A stretch of DNA of 64,000 nucleotides. Origin: Metabacillus endolithicus (GTDB taxonomy: Bacteria; Bacillota; Bacilli; Bacillales; Bacillaceae). A program made the position numbers and the translations under genes. Each line of letters begins with the position of its first letter. The stretch's first letter is position 1. Below are positions 19,317 through 28,427 of the stretch, in pieces. The stretch covers positions 186,001 to 250,000 of the forward strand of contig NZ_CP095550.1 in the NCBI RefSeq assembly GCF_023078335.1. Direction: 5' to 3'. The notes under the pieces were generated by a model. It was not told where the DNA came from, searched no databases, and saw nothing but the letters and a program-made list of their open reading frames with translations.

Positions 19317-19396
19317 ATGTTCGATCAGCCAAAGAGGACTCACTTCCGATCTCTTTGGATATCTGTACTAAGAGTCCCTATTTCTTTATTGAATTA

Positions 19397-19434
19397 TAAA
19401 AGAGGCTTACTCTCTATAGAGTCAGCCTCTTTAT
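19397..19434. terminator. Bidirectional terminator between GH2 gene and permease gene
   Basis: AAAAGAGGCT (19397-19406) and AGCCTCTTT (19424-19432) form a stem flanked by A/T on both sides, between two convergent genes. A second hairpin (CCAAAGAG...CTCTTTGG, about 19328-19357) lies closer to the GH2 stop. Confidence 0.75.
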
Positions 19435-19445
19435 ACAAATTATTA

Positions 19446-20252
19446 CTATTCTTTTACCGCTCCTGCAGTTAATCCCCGGATAAAGTTTTTTGACCCAAAG
19501 ATAAACAATATAATTAATGGGATAATCGCTATTAGCAATCCCATCATTCTTGCTCCATAATCTGTTCTATAGTAGTTTCCTAGCGATTGAATACTAAGAG
19601 GAATTGTAAAGAGCTCCTCTTTATTAATCATGACTAACGGTAACAGGTAATTATTCCATGACCATAAAAAAATGACTAGCGATAATGTGACCATTGCTGG
19701 TTTAACAATTGGTAATATAATTTGGATAAATATCCTTAATTCATTACACCCATCTATTCTAGCACTCTCTATAATATCCTGTGGTACAGCAGTTTTAATA
19801 TATTGTACCATCCAAAAAACTCCAAAGGGATTCGCTATCCATATTAGTATTAAGGGAATTAACGTGTTATTTAGTTGAAAGAATCTCATTTCCATTATAT
19901 AACCAATTAATCCGATTTGAGTTGGCACCATCATCGTGCCAACAATAAATGCATAAAACAGTGCTTTGTATTTATAATTATACTTTGCCAGCGAATATCC
20001 AGTCATTGTACAGATTAAAACGCATAAAATGGTTGAAGTTACTGAAACAAATACACTATTTAGAAAGCTATTGAAAAAGTTACTATTTAAAACAGTTGCT
20101 AAATTTTCAAATGCGTAATTTCCGGGTGAAAACATCTTCCCTTTAAAGATGTCCTCTGTAACCTGTGTGCTCATCATAATGAGTACATAAAAAGGCATAA
20201 TACTTAATAATGAAACAGCAACTAATCCACTAGCTGTAAAAACCTTCCTCAT
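19446..20252 (-). CDS. Carbohydrate ABC transporter permease (MalG/LacG type)
   Basis: This is the second membrane subunit of a sugar importer, with six membrane segments over 268 residues. The cytoplasmic EAA loop that docks the ATPase reads ESARIDGCNELRIFIQIILP (about residues 163-182). The C-terminus ends in the usual FIRGLTAGAVKE. Its start overlaps the stop of the partner permease by 4 bases (ATGA). No ATPase gene follows, as in many Bacillus sugar importers served by a shared MsmX-type ATPase (family knowledge). Confidence 0.92.
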   Translation of the reverse strand: MRKVFTASGLVAVSLLSIMPFYVLIMMSTQVTEDIFKGKMFSPGNYAFENLATVLNSNFFNSFLNSVFVSVTSTILCVLICTMTGYSLAKYNYKYKALFYAFIVGTMMVPTQIGLIGYIMEMRFFQLNNTLIPLILIWIANPFGVFWMVQYIKTAVPQDIIESARIDGCNELRIFIQIILPIVKPAMVTLSLVIFLWSWNNYLLPLVMINKEELFTIPLSIQSLGNYYRTDYGARMMGLLIAIIPLIILFIFGSKNFIRGLTAGAVKE

Positions 20253-21205
20253 TCGTAAGACCCCTTTTTATTCATAAATTTATAGCTTATTAATGTAAAG
20301 ATCATAATGATTAAAAACAATGAGAATGAAACTGCAGCACCATAGCCAAATCTCGAAGTTGCAAAAGTAGTATCATAAAAATGCCATATAGCTGTTAACA
20401 CAGAGCGTTCCGGCCCTCCTACAGCTGTATCTGTAAATAGCAGTTTCGGCTCATCAAACATTTGTAATCCACCTATAATATCTGTTAACACTAAAAACAT
20501 CGTAATTGGAGCCAATAATGGAATCGTAATCTTAAAAAAGGTATTAACAGCCGAGGAGCCATCCATTTTTGCTGCTTCATAGAGTTCCTGAGGGATTGTA
20601 CTTAATCCGGTTAAATAAATGGCCATGTGATATCCAGTATATTTCCAAATAATCATTAGAGCCACAACAATCCTTGCATACATAGGTTCACCTAACCAGT
20701 TTATCCCTTCTTCAATTAAGCCTGTACTCATTAAAAGATTATTTACAGTACCTGAGGACCAGTCGAATAAAAACGCAAATATTAATCCGATTGCAACAGG
20801 TGTTGTAATATATGGGATAAAATTTACCGTTTGAAAGAAGGATCTCCACTTCGTAATATTAAATAGAAACACGGCCAACAATAAACCAAATATAATCACA
20901 AAGGGAGTCGACATTAACATGATTAGTAACGTATTCCAAACTGATTTCCAAAATGAGGGATCTTGTGTAAAAACACGTATATAATTATCAAGTCCGATAT
21001 AGGTTTTCTCACTAAAACCATCCCAATTAGTAAAACTAATAGAGAATGAATAGATGATAGGAAAAATATTGAATGCTAGGTAAAATAGTAAAAAGGGACT
21101 TAAAAACAAGTAAGGCCAAGCTTTTATACTTATTGTCAATCTTCTAGATCTTGATACATTTTGAGTAACAGTACTTTCTGATCGAACGTTTGGTTTATTC
21201 TCCAT
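20249..21205 (-). CDS. Carbohydrate ABC transporter permease (MalF/LacF type)
   Basis: This is the first membrane subunit of the importer (318 aa). It has a cytoplasmic N-terminus, six membrane segments and the EAA loop YEAAKMDGSSAVNTFFKITI at about residues 213-232. GLDNYIRVFTQD after the first helix is typical of the LacF/MsmF branch. It lies 64 bases after the binding-protein gene, behind a hairpin likely to reduce permease expression relative to binding protein. Confidence 0.92.
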   Translation of the reverse strand: MENKPNVRSESTVTQNVSRSRRLTISIKAWPYLFLSPFLLFYLAFNIFPIIYSFSISFTNWDGFSEKTYIGLDNYIRVFTQDPSFWKSVWNTLLIMLMSTPFVIIFGLLLAVFLFNITKWRSFFQTVNFIPYITTPVAIGLIFAFLFDWSSGTVNNLLMSTGLIEEGINWLGEPMYARIVVALMIIWKYTGYHMAIYLTGLSTIPQELYEAAKMDGSSAVNTFFKITIPLLAPITMFLVLTDIIGGLQMFDEPKLLFTDTAVGGPERSVLTAIWHFYDTTFATSRFGYGAAVSFSLFLIIMIFTLISYKFMNKKGSYE

Positions 21206-21231
21206 TTTAATGACCTCCTTACCTAAAAGAA

Positions 21232-21263
21232 AAGGACCTAGTTAAGATAGACTAGATCCTTTA
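21232..21263 (-). terminator. Intercistronic hairpin between binding-protein and permease genes
   Basis: AAAGGACCTAGT (21232-21243) pairs with ACTAGATCCTTT (21252-21263), one mismatch. On the minus strand it is followed by a T-rich tract. Its position fits partial termination or mRNA stabilisation, keeping the lipoprotein in excess over the permeases. Confidence 0.65.
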
Positions 21264-21269
21264 TAATTT

Positions 21270-22586
21270 TTACTTTATTTCCTTGTCAGGAAGTTTTGCC
21301 TTAACTTCATCTTTTAACTTAGTAATGGCCTCATCAGCATCAACATCGGAATCAGAGTTTAAGAGATTAAGAATTAAGTTTGTCGCATCCTTTACAACTG
21401 AATCACTCGCTGAGATTTGCGGAACTTCTAATTCAGGAACAATTTCTTCCATCCAAAACTTACCAACATCTTGATTGTTGAAGAAAGGATCTTCTGATGA
21501 TGCAAATTCTGGATCATCATATACTGATTTTAGAGGTACATAAAAATTAACTAGCTTACTCGCATCTGCTCCTTCTTTTGTCAACAACAACCAATTCATA
21601 AATGTCCAAGCGAGTTCTTTTTCTTTACTATCCTTTGAAATACCAAATACTGTACCTCCCCAAGAATACGCATTTCCAGGAGGTTTCATTAATCCCCATC
21701 TACCCTCTCCATCCTTATCGTTCGGCTTAATTACGTATTGTGGAGCCCAGTTTGCCGCAGGAAAGAATATATGCTTTCCATCTGCGAAGCTAGCATTCCA
21801 TTGAGGAGACCAGATCTCTAACTTATCAACGATTCCCGCATCTCTTACTTTTACAACATTCTCAATTACTTCTCCCATTTTTCCTGAAACATCAACCACT
21901 TCTCCATCCATAAGTGGTTTTTGGCTTTGAGCTGTGAATATTTCATTTAGTTCTCCTAAACTTGAAAACATATAAACTTCTCCACCACTTTTAGCCTGTA
22001 CTTCTTTTCCTTTTTCTATAAAATCATCAATCGATTGAAACATTTCTTCTAATTCTTTTGGATCATCTGTACCAAAATATTCTTTTGCTAAATCTCTTCT
22101 ATAAGCTAAAGCACCAGGTGTTAGTGATTGTTCTAGTGCTATGACTTCACCTTTTGGATTTGTTGTTAATTCATCTAAATAATCGAAAACTAGTGTTTTA
22201 TCAAACTGATATGGCTCTTCCTCAAGATTTTCCCAAATATCCAGTTCAAAGATTTTTCCTCTATAGTTTCGTTCACCCCATAAAATATCAGGCAATTCTC
22301 CTCCTGATGCTAAGGTTGTTTGCACTTTTTGTAAGTAATCTTCAGCAGCAACATTGGTTAATTCAATCTTAATGTCAGGGTATACCTTATTAAATTCTTT
22401 GCTAACAACTTCAATGTAGTTTGTATCCCATCCCCACATTGTAATCGTACCTTTTAGCTCATCACCCTCTGTTTCGCTCTGTGACTGACTATTGGTTTCA
22501 TTTGAGCCACTACATCCGACTACTAAACTTATTAATAGGACAAATGTAATCAAAGCAAACCATTTTCTTCTTAATTTCGTTGACAT
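21270..22586 (-). CDS. Sugar-binding lipoprotein of an ABC importer
   Basis: This is the extracellular solute-binding protein, family 1 (438 aa). The N-terminus is a lipoprotein signal: RRKW, a hydrophobic stretch, then LVVGC with Cys25 for lipidation, followed by a Ser/Asn/Gln-rich linker. Family features include TITMWGWDTNYIEVV, GGELPDILWGERNY, and the C-terminal AWTFMNWLLLTKEGA. It captures an oligosaccharide and hands it to the two permeases encoded next. A cre-like box lies 44 bases before the start codon. Confidence 0.92.
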   Translation of the reverse strand: MSTKLRRKWFALITFVLLISLVVGCSGSNETNSQSQSETEGDELKGTITMWGWDTNYIEVVSKEFNKVYPDIKIELTNVAAEDYLQKVQTTLASGGELPDILWGERNYRGKIFELDIWENLEEEPYQFDKTLVFDYLDELTTNPKGEVIALEQSLTPGALAYRRDLAKEYFGTDDPKELEEMFQSIDDFIEKGKEVQAKSGGEVYMFSSLGELNEIFTAQSQKPLMDGEVVDVSGKMGEVIENVVKVRDAGIVDKLEIWSPQWNASFADGKHIFFPAANWAPQYVIKPNDKDGEGRWGLMKPPGNAYSWGGTVFGISKDSKEKELAWTFMNWLLLTKEGADASKLVNFYVPLKSVYDDPEFASSEDPFFNNQDVGKFWMEEIVPELEVPQISASDSVVKDATNLILNLLNSDSDVDADEAITKLKDEVKAKLPDKEIK

Positions 22587-22629
22587 AAACTCACTCCCCC
22601 TTTTTCTTACAATGTTGATATTAACACTA

Positions 22630-22644
22630 TGATTACGCTTACAA
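22630..22644 (-). promoter_or_regulatory. cre-like CcpA box upstream of the sugar-binding protein
   Basis: The minus strand reads TTGTAAGCGTAATCA, which fits the cre consensus WTGNAANCGNWNNCW at every fixed position. It lies between the histidine-kinase gene and the binding-protein start. This predicts repression by CcpA when a preferred sugar is present and suggests a promoter here. Confidence 0.65.
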
Positions 22645-22661
22645 AATACAACAAATCGGTT

Positions 22662-24407
22662 TTATTGTATAAAATCCGGTGATTCTAAAGAGGGAATTTT
22701 CATCGTAATTTTCGTACCCACACCCTCATAGCTTTCAACAGTAAATTCCGATTTATTCTCATAAAAACTTAGTACACGATCCTTAATATTCGATAACCCT
22801 ATACTCCTCATACTCGAAAAAGTTTGGTTTGACGTCTTACCTAGTTTGACCTCTTTTAACCGTTTACTAGACATTCCTACTCCATCATCACTAACGATTA
22901 ATTGCAAGATGTTGGTATCAGAAGATATTTTAATTAATATTGTTCCGTATTTATTATCTGGAATAATACCATGAAACAAAGCATTCTCTACCAATGGCTG
23001 AAGAATTGTCCGTGGTACATTCACATTCAATATGTCACTATCCAATTGCCAGATTACTTCAAATCGATTAGGATAACGATAATTTTGAATAATAAGATAG
23101 TTTTTGACATTATTTACTTCCTCCTCAACCGTTACAAAGTATCCGCCTTCTCCATACTTCACGGTATCTTGTAAAAGACTTATGAAGGATTCTGTTATTT
23201 TTACAATATCCTCATTCCCATGTTTTTGAGCAATATAAATGACTGTATTTAACGTATTATAAATAAAATGTGGATTTATTTGTGATATTAACAAATCCAT
23301 GTGTAACCTCTGTTTTATTTTTTCATCTTCAATTGAACGCTCAATATATTTCTGTAATTCTTTTACCATATAATTAAAACCTTCGCCCAAAACTTCAAAT
23401 TCATCACCACTTTTAATATCTACAAAGGTCTCTAACTTACCTTTAGATACTTCTTTCATAGCACGAGCTAATGTGGAGATTGGTTTTGATATATTTAAGA
23501 TCATCGGCGTTAAGACAATCATGATCAAAATAATATTTAAAATGGTTACCCCTGCTATGAAATAATAGACAAAATTCACTTTCTCTAATATTGCTTCTTT
23601 TTGATTGACCGAAACAATCTTCCAATTATCTTCCATATGGGGATTAATAATCATAATTTCATCAGTATTTTCGACTATTTTTATAGCTTTAGAATTTTCA
23701 CTAATAAAAGAACTTATTTCTTTCTCATCATGTTCTCTCGGATATAGCAGTGAATTCTGTGAGTCAAATAAATAAAAGATATCGTCTCTCGTTTCATCTT
23801 TTAAAATACTTGAAAGATGATTTGTATCAATATTTACAATAAGGTACTTTAGTTTACTATCAGGATTTAAAAGGGGGTTGAATTTAACAATATAGCTAAT
23901 AACTTTCTTTTCCTGCTGGTTATTTTTTAGTAAATGCTCTTCTGAAAAGCCACTATAAACTTCTCTTTTCAGAAATAAATTGAACCATTTTTCCTTTAAA
24001 GTATTTATATAATAATCATTTTGAATTGACTTAGATGAAATAACATTTCCATCTTCACTAACCAAAATAATGCTATCAAGATAATCATTAAGTAATAAAT
24101 AGCTCTTTAGTTCATTACTTAACCATTCTTCATTTAAGATTTTTTCATAGATACTTTCAGCAGAATAAAGCGAAGTTATTTTATCTTGTATTTCATGATC
24201 AACAAGAATATATTGAGAAAATTGCTTAATATCATTTTGGAGGGATTGAATGCTCTCAGCTCGTTCTTCTAGCTTTGCACTTTCATCTTCTTTCACTTGT
24301 TGAATTAGAATTTCACTAAAATAGGAATAAATAAAAATTCCACTTAATAATAAGGAAGAAGAAATAATAATTGCAACCACTAATAAGATTTTTGTTTTTA
24401 ACTTCAT
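22662..24407 (-). CDS. YesM-type sensor histidine kinase
   Basis: This membrane sensor (581 aa) belongs to the LytS/YesM class. The first helix is at about residues 7-29, a large extracellular sensor region at 30-275, the second helix at about 277-302. A HAMP domain follows (ISKPISTLARAMKEVSKGKL), then the phosphoacceptor block with QINPHFIYNTLNT (His about 380) and the ATPase block (LQPLVENALFHGI, DDGVGM). It should report an extracellular sugar to the response regulator, whose stop codon overlaps its start (ATGA). Such pairs usually control adjacent sugar importers. Confidence 0.92.
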   Translation of the reverse strand: MKLKTKILLVVAIIISSSLLLSGIFIYSYFSEILIQQVKEDESAKLEERAESIQSLQNDIKQFSQYILVDHEIQDKITSLYSAESIYEKILNEEWLSNELKSYLLLNDYLDSIILVSEDGNVISSKSIQNDYYINTLKEKWFNLFLKREVYSGFSEEHLLKNNQQEKKVISYIVKFNPLLNPDSKLKYLIVNIDTNHLSSILKDETRDDIFYLFDSQNSLLYPREHDEKEISSFISENSKAIKIVENTDEIMIINPHMEDNWKIVSVNQKEAILEKVNFVYYFIAGVTILNIILIMIVLTPMILNISKPISTLARAMKEVSKGKLETFVDIKSGDEFEVLGEGFNYMVKELQKYIERSIEDEKIKQRLHMDLLISQINPHFIYNTLNTVIYIAQKHGNEDIVKITESFISLLQDTVKYGEGGYFVTVEEEVNNVKNYLIIQNYRYPNRFEVIWQLDSDILNVNVPRTILQPLVENALFHGIIPDNKYGTILIKISSDTNILQLIVSDDGVGMSSKRLKEVKLGKTSNQTFSSMRSIGLSNIKDRVLSFYENKSEFTVESYEGVGTKITMKIPSLESPDFIQ

Positions 24408-25933
24408 CTTCTTTGGCTCAAACTTTCTTTATAATCCTTAGGTGTTACTCCGGTCATTTTTTTGAATACTATACTAAAATATTGACTGGTCTTATACCCA
24501 ATCATTTCAGCAATTTCATATATTTTATATTCTTCTTTTTGTAGAAGTTTCTTAGATTCTTCGATTCGGTACCAAGTTAAATAGTCTAAAATTGTTTTGC
24601 CTGTTTCATTTTTAAACACATGTCGCAGATGATCCCCGCTTATTGAAAGAGCCTCACCAATCTCATTAATAGTAAAATCCCTTTGATAGTTTTTGTGAAT
24701 ATACCTTAACGTCAGTTCAACCTTAGCGGAGTAGTTCGCTTTGTATAAAGTAGATGTTATTTTTCTATACTCATTACTCATCCACTGACTAATTTCCTCT
24801 AAAGTAAATACCTGATATACATGTAGTTCATTCATTACTTCCATATCTAAATAACTCGGCAAATGATATTGATTTCTTAATCTTTCTAACCTACTAATTA
24901 ATTCCTTACATACAAACTTTAATAAGGTAGGGTGAAAGTTGACTTTCACTAACTCAAATACATCTCTTATCATCGGGATAAATTCATCATTATTTTCATT
25001 TAATACCCTTGCAACTTTCCTACAATTCTCTTGAATATCAATCTCAGAAAGAATGATATCCTGTGAATTAATTATTGTACCTCTATCAAACAAAACTAGT
25101 GCTGTTGATTTCTCTTCACATTGTTTATAGATTTCTGGTAAATGTTCTAAGTGGTTAAATAAGGGCGAAATCAAGATCGAAACAGAAACATCGCCCATGA
25201 CATCACGTTGTAGTTTTAATGCTGTTTGATATATAATTTTCCGGTAATCTCCATCCGTATATCTCTTTTCCGTCCTACATAGTAATACTGCTTTTTCTTT
25301 GTCAATAGGAATAACTTCAATAAACTCTAGCTCTTCTGAATATTCGTTTAGATCTTCAAGATTCTTACTTTGCAAATCCAAATTTATGAAGAATCTTTCA
25401 TCAAAGATGGGATAAGGAACATCTACCTTTAGGTAAAAAATAAGAAATTTCCCTTTATATTCTTTCGGGTAAAATTTATTTATTGCGGTCTTGTTACCAA
25501 AAAACAATAAATCTCTTATACTCTGACTTTTTATTGATCTGGCTATCTCCTCTTCTCCTACCAATTCTTCGTATATTTTTTTTAGCTCCTTTGCTAAGCT
25601 TGTTTTATTCATCTCATGCTTTAGTAAAAAATGTGAAATACCAATATTTATTGCTCGTTTAGCATACTCAAAATCCCTGTGCGAGGTAAGCAAGACAATC
25701 TTAATGTTCGGGTTAAGTGCCAGGACCTTTTCACTTAGACTTAAACCATCAACTACAGGCATTCTAATATCCATGAATATAACTTGAGGACTAGACAAAC
25801 GAACAAGCTCCATCGCCTTTTTCGCAGAGAAAGCTTCCCCAACAATTTCAAATCCAAAATCTTGCCAATTCAACAGACTCTTAAGATGGTCAATTGCTAA
25901 TACCTCATCATCAACGATCATTACTTTTATCAT
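24404..25933 (-). CDS. YesN-type AraC response regulator
   Basis: The receiver domain (residues about 1-125) has the acidic pair DDE, phosphoacceptor Asp55 in IFMDIRMP, and the conserved Lys in HFLLKHEM. A middle region of about 270 residues is weakly conserved. The C-terminal AraC DNA-binding domain (about 405-505) has FTINEIGEALSISGDHLRHV and IYEIAEMIGYKTSQYFSIVF. The start is ATG 25933 behind GGGGAG; a frame extension to 26017 lacks support. It pairs with the YesM-type kinase and should activate the importer and hydrolase genes. Confidence 0.92.
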   Translation of the reverse strand: MIKVMIVDDEVLAIDHLKSLLNWQDFGFEIVGEAFSAKKAMELVRLSSPQVIFMDIRMPVVDGLSLSEKVLALNPNIKIVLLTSHRDFEYAKRAINIGISHFLLKHEMNKTSLAKELKKIYEELVGEEEIARSIKSQSIRDLLFFGNKTAINKFYPKEYKGKFLIFYLKVDVPYPIFDERFFINLDLQSKNLEDLNEYSEELEFIEVIPIDKEKAVLLCRTEKRYTDGDYRKIIYQTALKLQRDVMGDVSVSILISPLFNHLEHLPEIYKQCEEKSTALVLFDRGTIINSQDIILSEIDIQENCRKVARVLNENNDEFIPMIRDVFELVKVNFHPTLLKFVCKELISRLERLRNQYHLPSYLDMEVMNELHVYQVFTLEEISQWMSNEYRKITSTLYKANYSAKVELTLRYIHKNYQRDFTINEIGEALSISGDHLRHVFKNETGKTILDYLTWYRIEESKKLLQKEEYKIYEIAEMIGYKTSQYFSIVFKKMTGVTPKDYKESLSQRR

Positions 25934-25970
25934 CGCGCTCCCCTTTTCACGTTTGAAATCAGCTACCTGA

Positions 25971-26010
25971 AAAAAGCTAATGGTCATTTCTTGTAAAATG
26001 AACACTAGCT
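25971..26010 (-). terminator. Terminator after the GH35 gene
   Basis: On the minus strand GCTAGTGTTCATTT pairs, with two or three imperfect pairs, with AAATGACCATTAGC, then TTTTTT. It separates the upstream GH35/DUF5107 transcript from the two-component system genes, which therefore probably rely on another promoter or on read-through. Confidence 0.65.
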
Positions 26011-26032
26011 TACGCAAAGCTTTTCTGGATGA

Positions 26033-28362
26033 TTATTTTATTTCGAGCTCTAACTCATATATTGCAGTTGCTGTTATTGACTTAATCTCTGAGTGGTTAT
26101 GGTTAATCTCTGCTCTAGCAGCCATTGGTGAATCAGATTTAACATAACTGCCCTCTTTTACCGGTGATACATAAAGGTACATTCCCTTATTCATCAGTTC
26201 TTGATAATATTGCTTCAGTCCTATTTGCCAGATATCATGATTAGAAAAATTATCATGAATTAATCTCCCGTCTATAAATGCATAGCCAATATCTCCAAGG
26301 TATTCAATGTTAAGGAGATACTCTTTTACTTCGTTAAACGGATTTGATGTAAAGTCAATTTTTGCTTTTGATGTACCAACCATCTTAATATCTAATTCTA
26401 TATCTTTTGTTTTTGTTATTATTTGATATTCATCAAAAAACCCATTATCCCCAGCCTTTTCAAGTGGCTCTTCTTGGAAGTATAGTTTTTTCTTCAAAGG
26501 TGGGAAAAACATTAAATCAACTTTATCTTGTTCATTACTATACTCAAATCTCATCTTGTTATCGCTGAAAAGGAAAGTGGTATTTGTTATAACAATCTGT
26601 TCATTATCCTCTATTTTACATTTCCAAAAATTCAGACTTATTTCATCAGATAGAGTAATAATATGAAGTTTTGTATGTGAGTTTAGGGTGATATCGATAA
26701 CATGGGTTTCTTGATTTGCTAGCTTAATTACTACTTCATTATCCCAATCAATTTCTCCCTCACTTAGGTCAATATTTTTGATATTTTCCCGACTAAAGCA
26801 ATATTCGGCATTCATGCCTTTAGGAGTAAAGAAAAAATAATAGTTTTCACCATTATGTTCAAGTTTCGTCATTAGTTGAGTTGTTGAGTACTTTAAGATT
26901 GCTCCATCAATTTCCAAATTAAATGGTAGAATACAACTTGTATTTTTAGCAATTGATAAATCACCATTTTTAGGTAAATTTATAGTTTCATTGTTAAGTC
27001 GCATGGAAATGTGGATATCATGTTTGTCTTTCATTTCAACATGATCCTGGTAATTATTGATAAATAGAAATCCTGTGTTTTCATGGCTCTAACCGCATAA
27101 CGCAATGACTCAGTATCAGTTGGGTTTAAACTATCACACACATCTGGAAGTATAGTTTGTGTTTTACTAAAATCCTTTTCAAATGTAGATAAAAAATAAT
27201 GTAATCGTTTTAATCTTTTATATGATTCTCTAATTTGTCCAAATTCTCCTATGGGCGCCTGATAATCATAGGAAATTTTAGGAGTGGCATTCTCATTTAA
27301 GAATGTTTTCCCTACAGGATTTGTACCACCATGGAATACATAATAGTCAATAAAATTACATCCCCCTGCAACCTTTATATTAGCCATTGCATCTACACTC
27401 TCATATGGTAATTTAAATCGATAATGATAAAAGTTAGTCATTCCGGCTCCCATTTCACAGCAGGCATATGGAAGATCTTCAGCTTGGTAAGTAGGTGTAA
27501 ACCCATAATTTTCTTTTTCATTATTATGAAAATCCCGATAAATATACTCAGGCGTAGGTGGATGTTCTTTCACATCTCCATAAAATATCCACGGCCAAAA
27601 AGCATATCCTCCCCATAGAGGGAGCACTTCATCAGAAGGTGCAGCTGCCCCTCCCCATCCAGTACACGTATAGAGCGGAGTCTCAATTTCCGCTTCGATA
27701 GCTAGTTTTTTTAAAGTTAAGATATGAGAATCTCCATCCCTACCTGCAGAAAGCCATTCATTACTTGTTCCAGCGGTAATTTCCCAAGGCGCACCAGCAT
27801 GTTCATATTCATTTTCTAGCTGTGTACCAATTATGGGACCATTATCCTTAAATAATAATCCATTTACTTGTTTTCCGATTTCATCATAAAGTCTTTTTAC
27901 ATAAACTAAGTAAGCTTCATCATTTGAACGAAGATCGAATGGTCGACCGAAAAGCCAGTCTGGTAAGCCTCCGTTTCTCGCCTCTCCGTGTGCAAATGGT
28001 CCAATTCTTAAAATGACATAAAGTTGATGCTTTGCACAAATTTCAACAAACTTTCTTACATTTTTATTTTCTTCCCATACAAAAATACCCTGTTCTTCTT
28101 CATGATGATTCCAAAAGATGTAGGTTGCGATCACATTTATTCCGCCCATTTTCATTTTAATCACTTCATCTTCCCATTTTGCATGATGATAGCGACTAAA
28201 ATGAAATTCACCACATATTCCGATAAAAGGCTGATTATTTTTCTCCATATAATAATTTGTTAAACTTATCTTATCTCCGTTTAGATTTGAACCTCCAAGT
28301 TTAGTTTTGCTTGAGAAAATATTTTTCTTACCATTTTTTACTTTAATTTCGTATTCCTGCAT
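26033..28362 (-). pseudogene. GH35 beta-galactosidase-like enzyme, one internal frameshift
   Basis: This is a glycoside hydrolase of family 35, cutting terminal beta-galactose (or a related sugar) with retention. The TIM barrel holds the family landmarks: GEFHFSRYHHAKWEDEVIKM, TYIFWNHHEEEQG, RIGPFAHGEARNGGLPDWL, acid/base Glu in QLENEYEHAG, candidate nucleophile in CCEMGAGM. The frame shifts near 27087: LRYAVR is followed in the other frame by HENTGFLFINNYQDHVEM, the normal start of the beta-sandwich half, which then runs to 26033. Joined length is about 775 residues. No signal peptide. It follows the DUF5107 gene closely. Confidence 0.85.
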
Positions 28363-28388
28363 TTACTCATCTCCCACTTCATTCAATC

Positions 28389-28424
28389 AGTAGTCGCTGT
28401 GAAGGATCTTCCACAGCAACTACT
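28389..28424 (-). promoter_or_regulatory. Intercistronic hairpin between DUF5107 and GH35 genes
   Basis: AGTAGTCGCTGTG (28389-28401) pairs nearly perfectly with CACAGCAACTACT (28412-28424), with no T tract. It probably stabilises or processes the mRNA rather than ending it. Confidence 0.5.
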
Positions 28425-28427
28425 ATA

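Noticed and set aside
26033..28362. Separate galactosidase and beta-sandwich genes
   Set aside because: The second frame continues the GH35 fold (GFLFINNY) without its own ribosome binding site at the junction.
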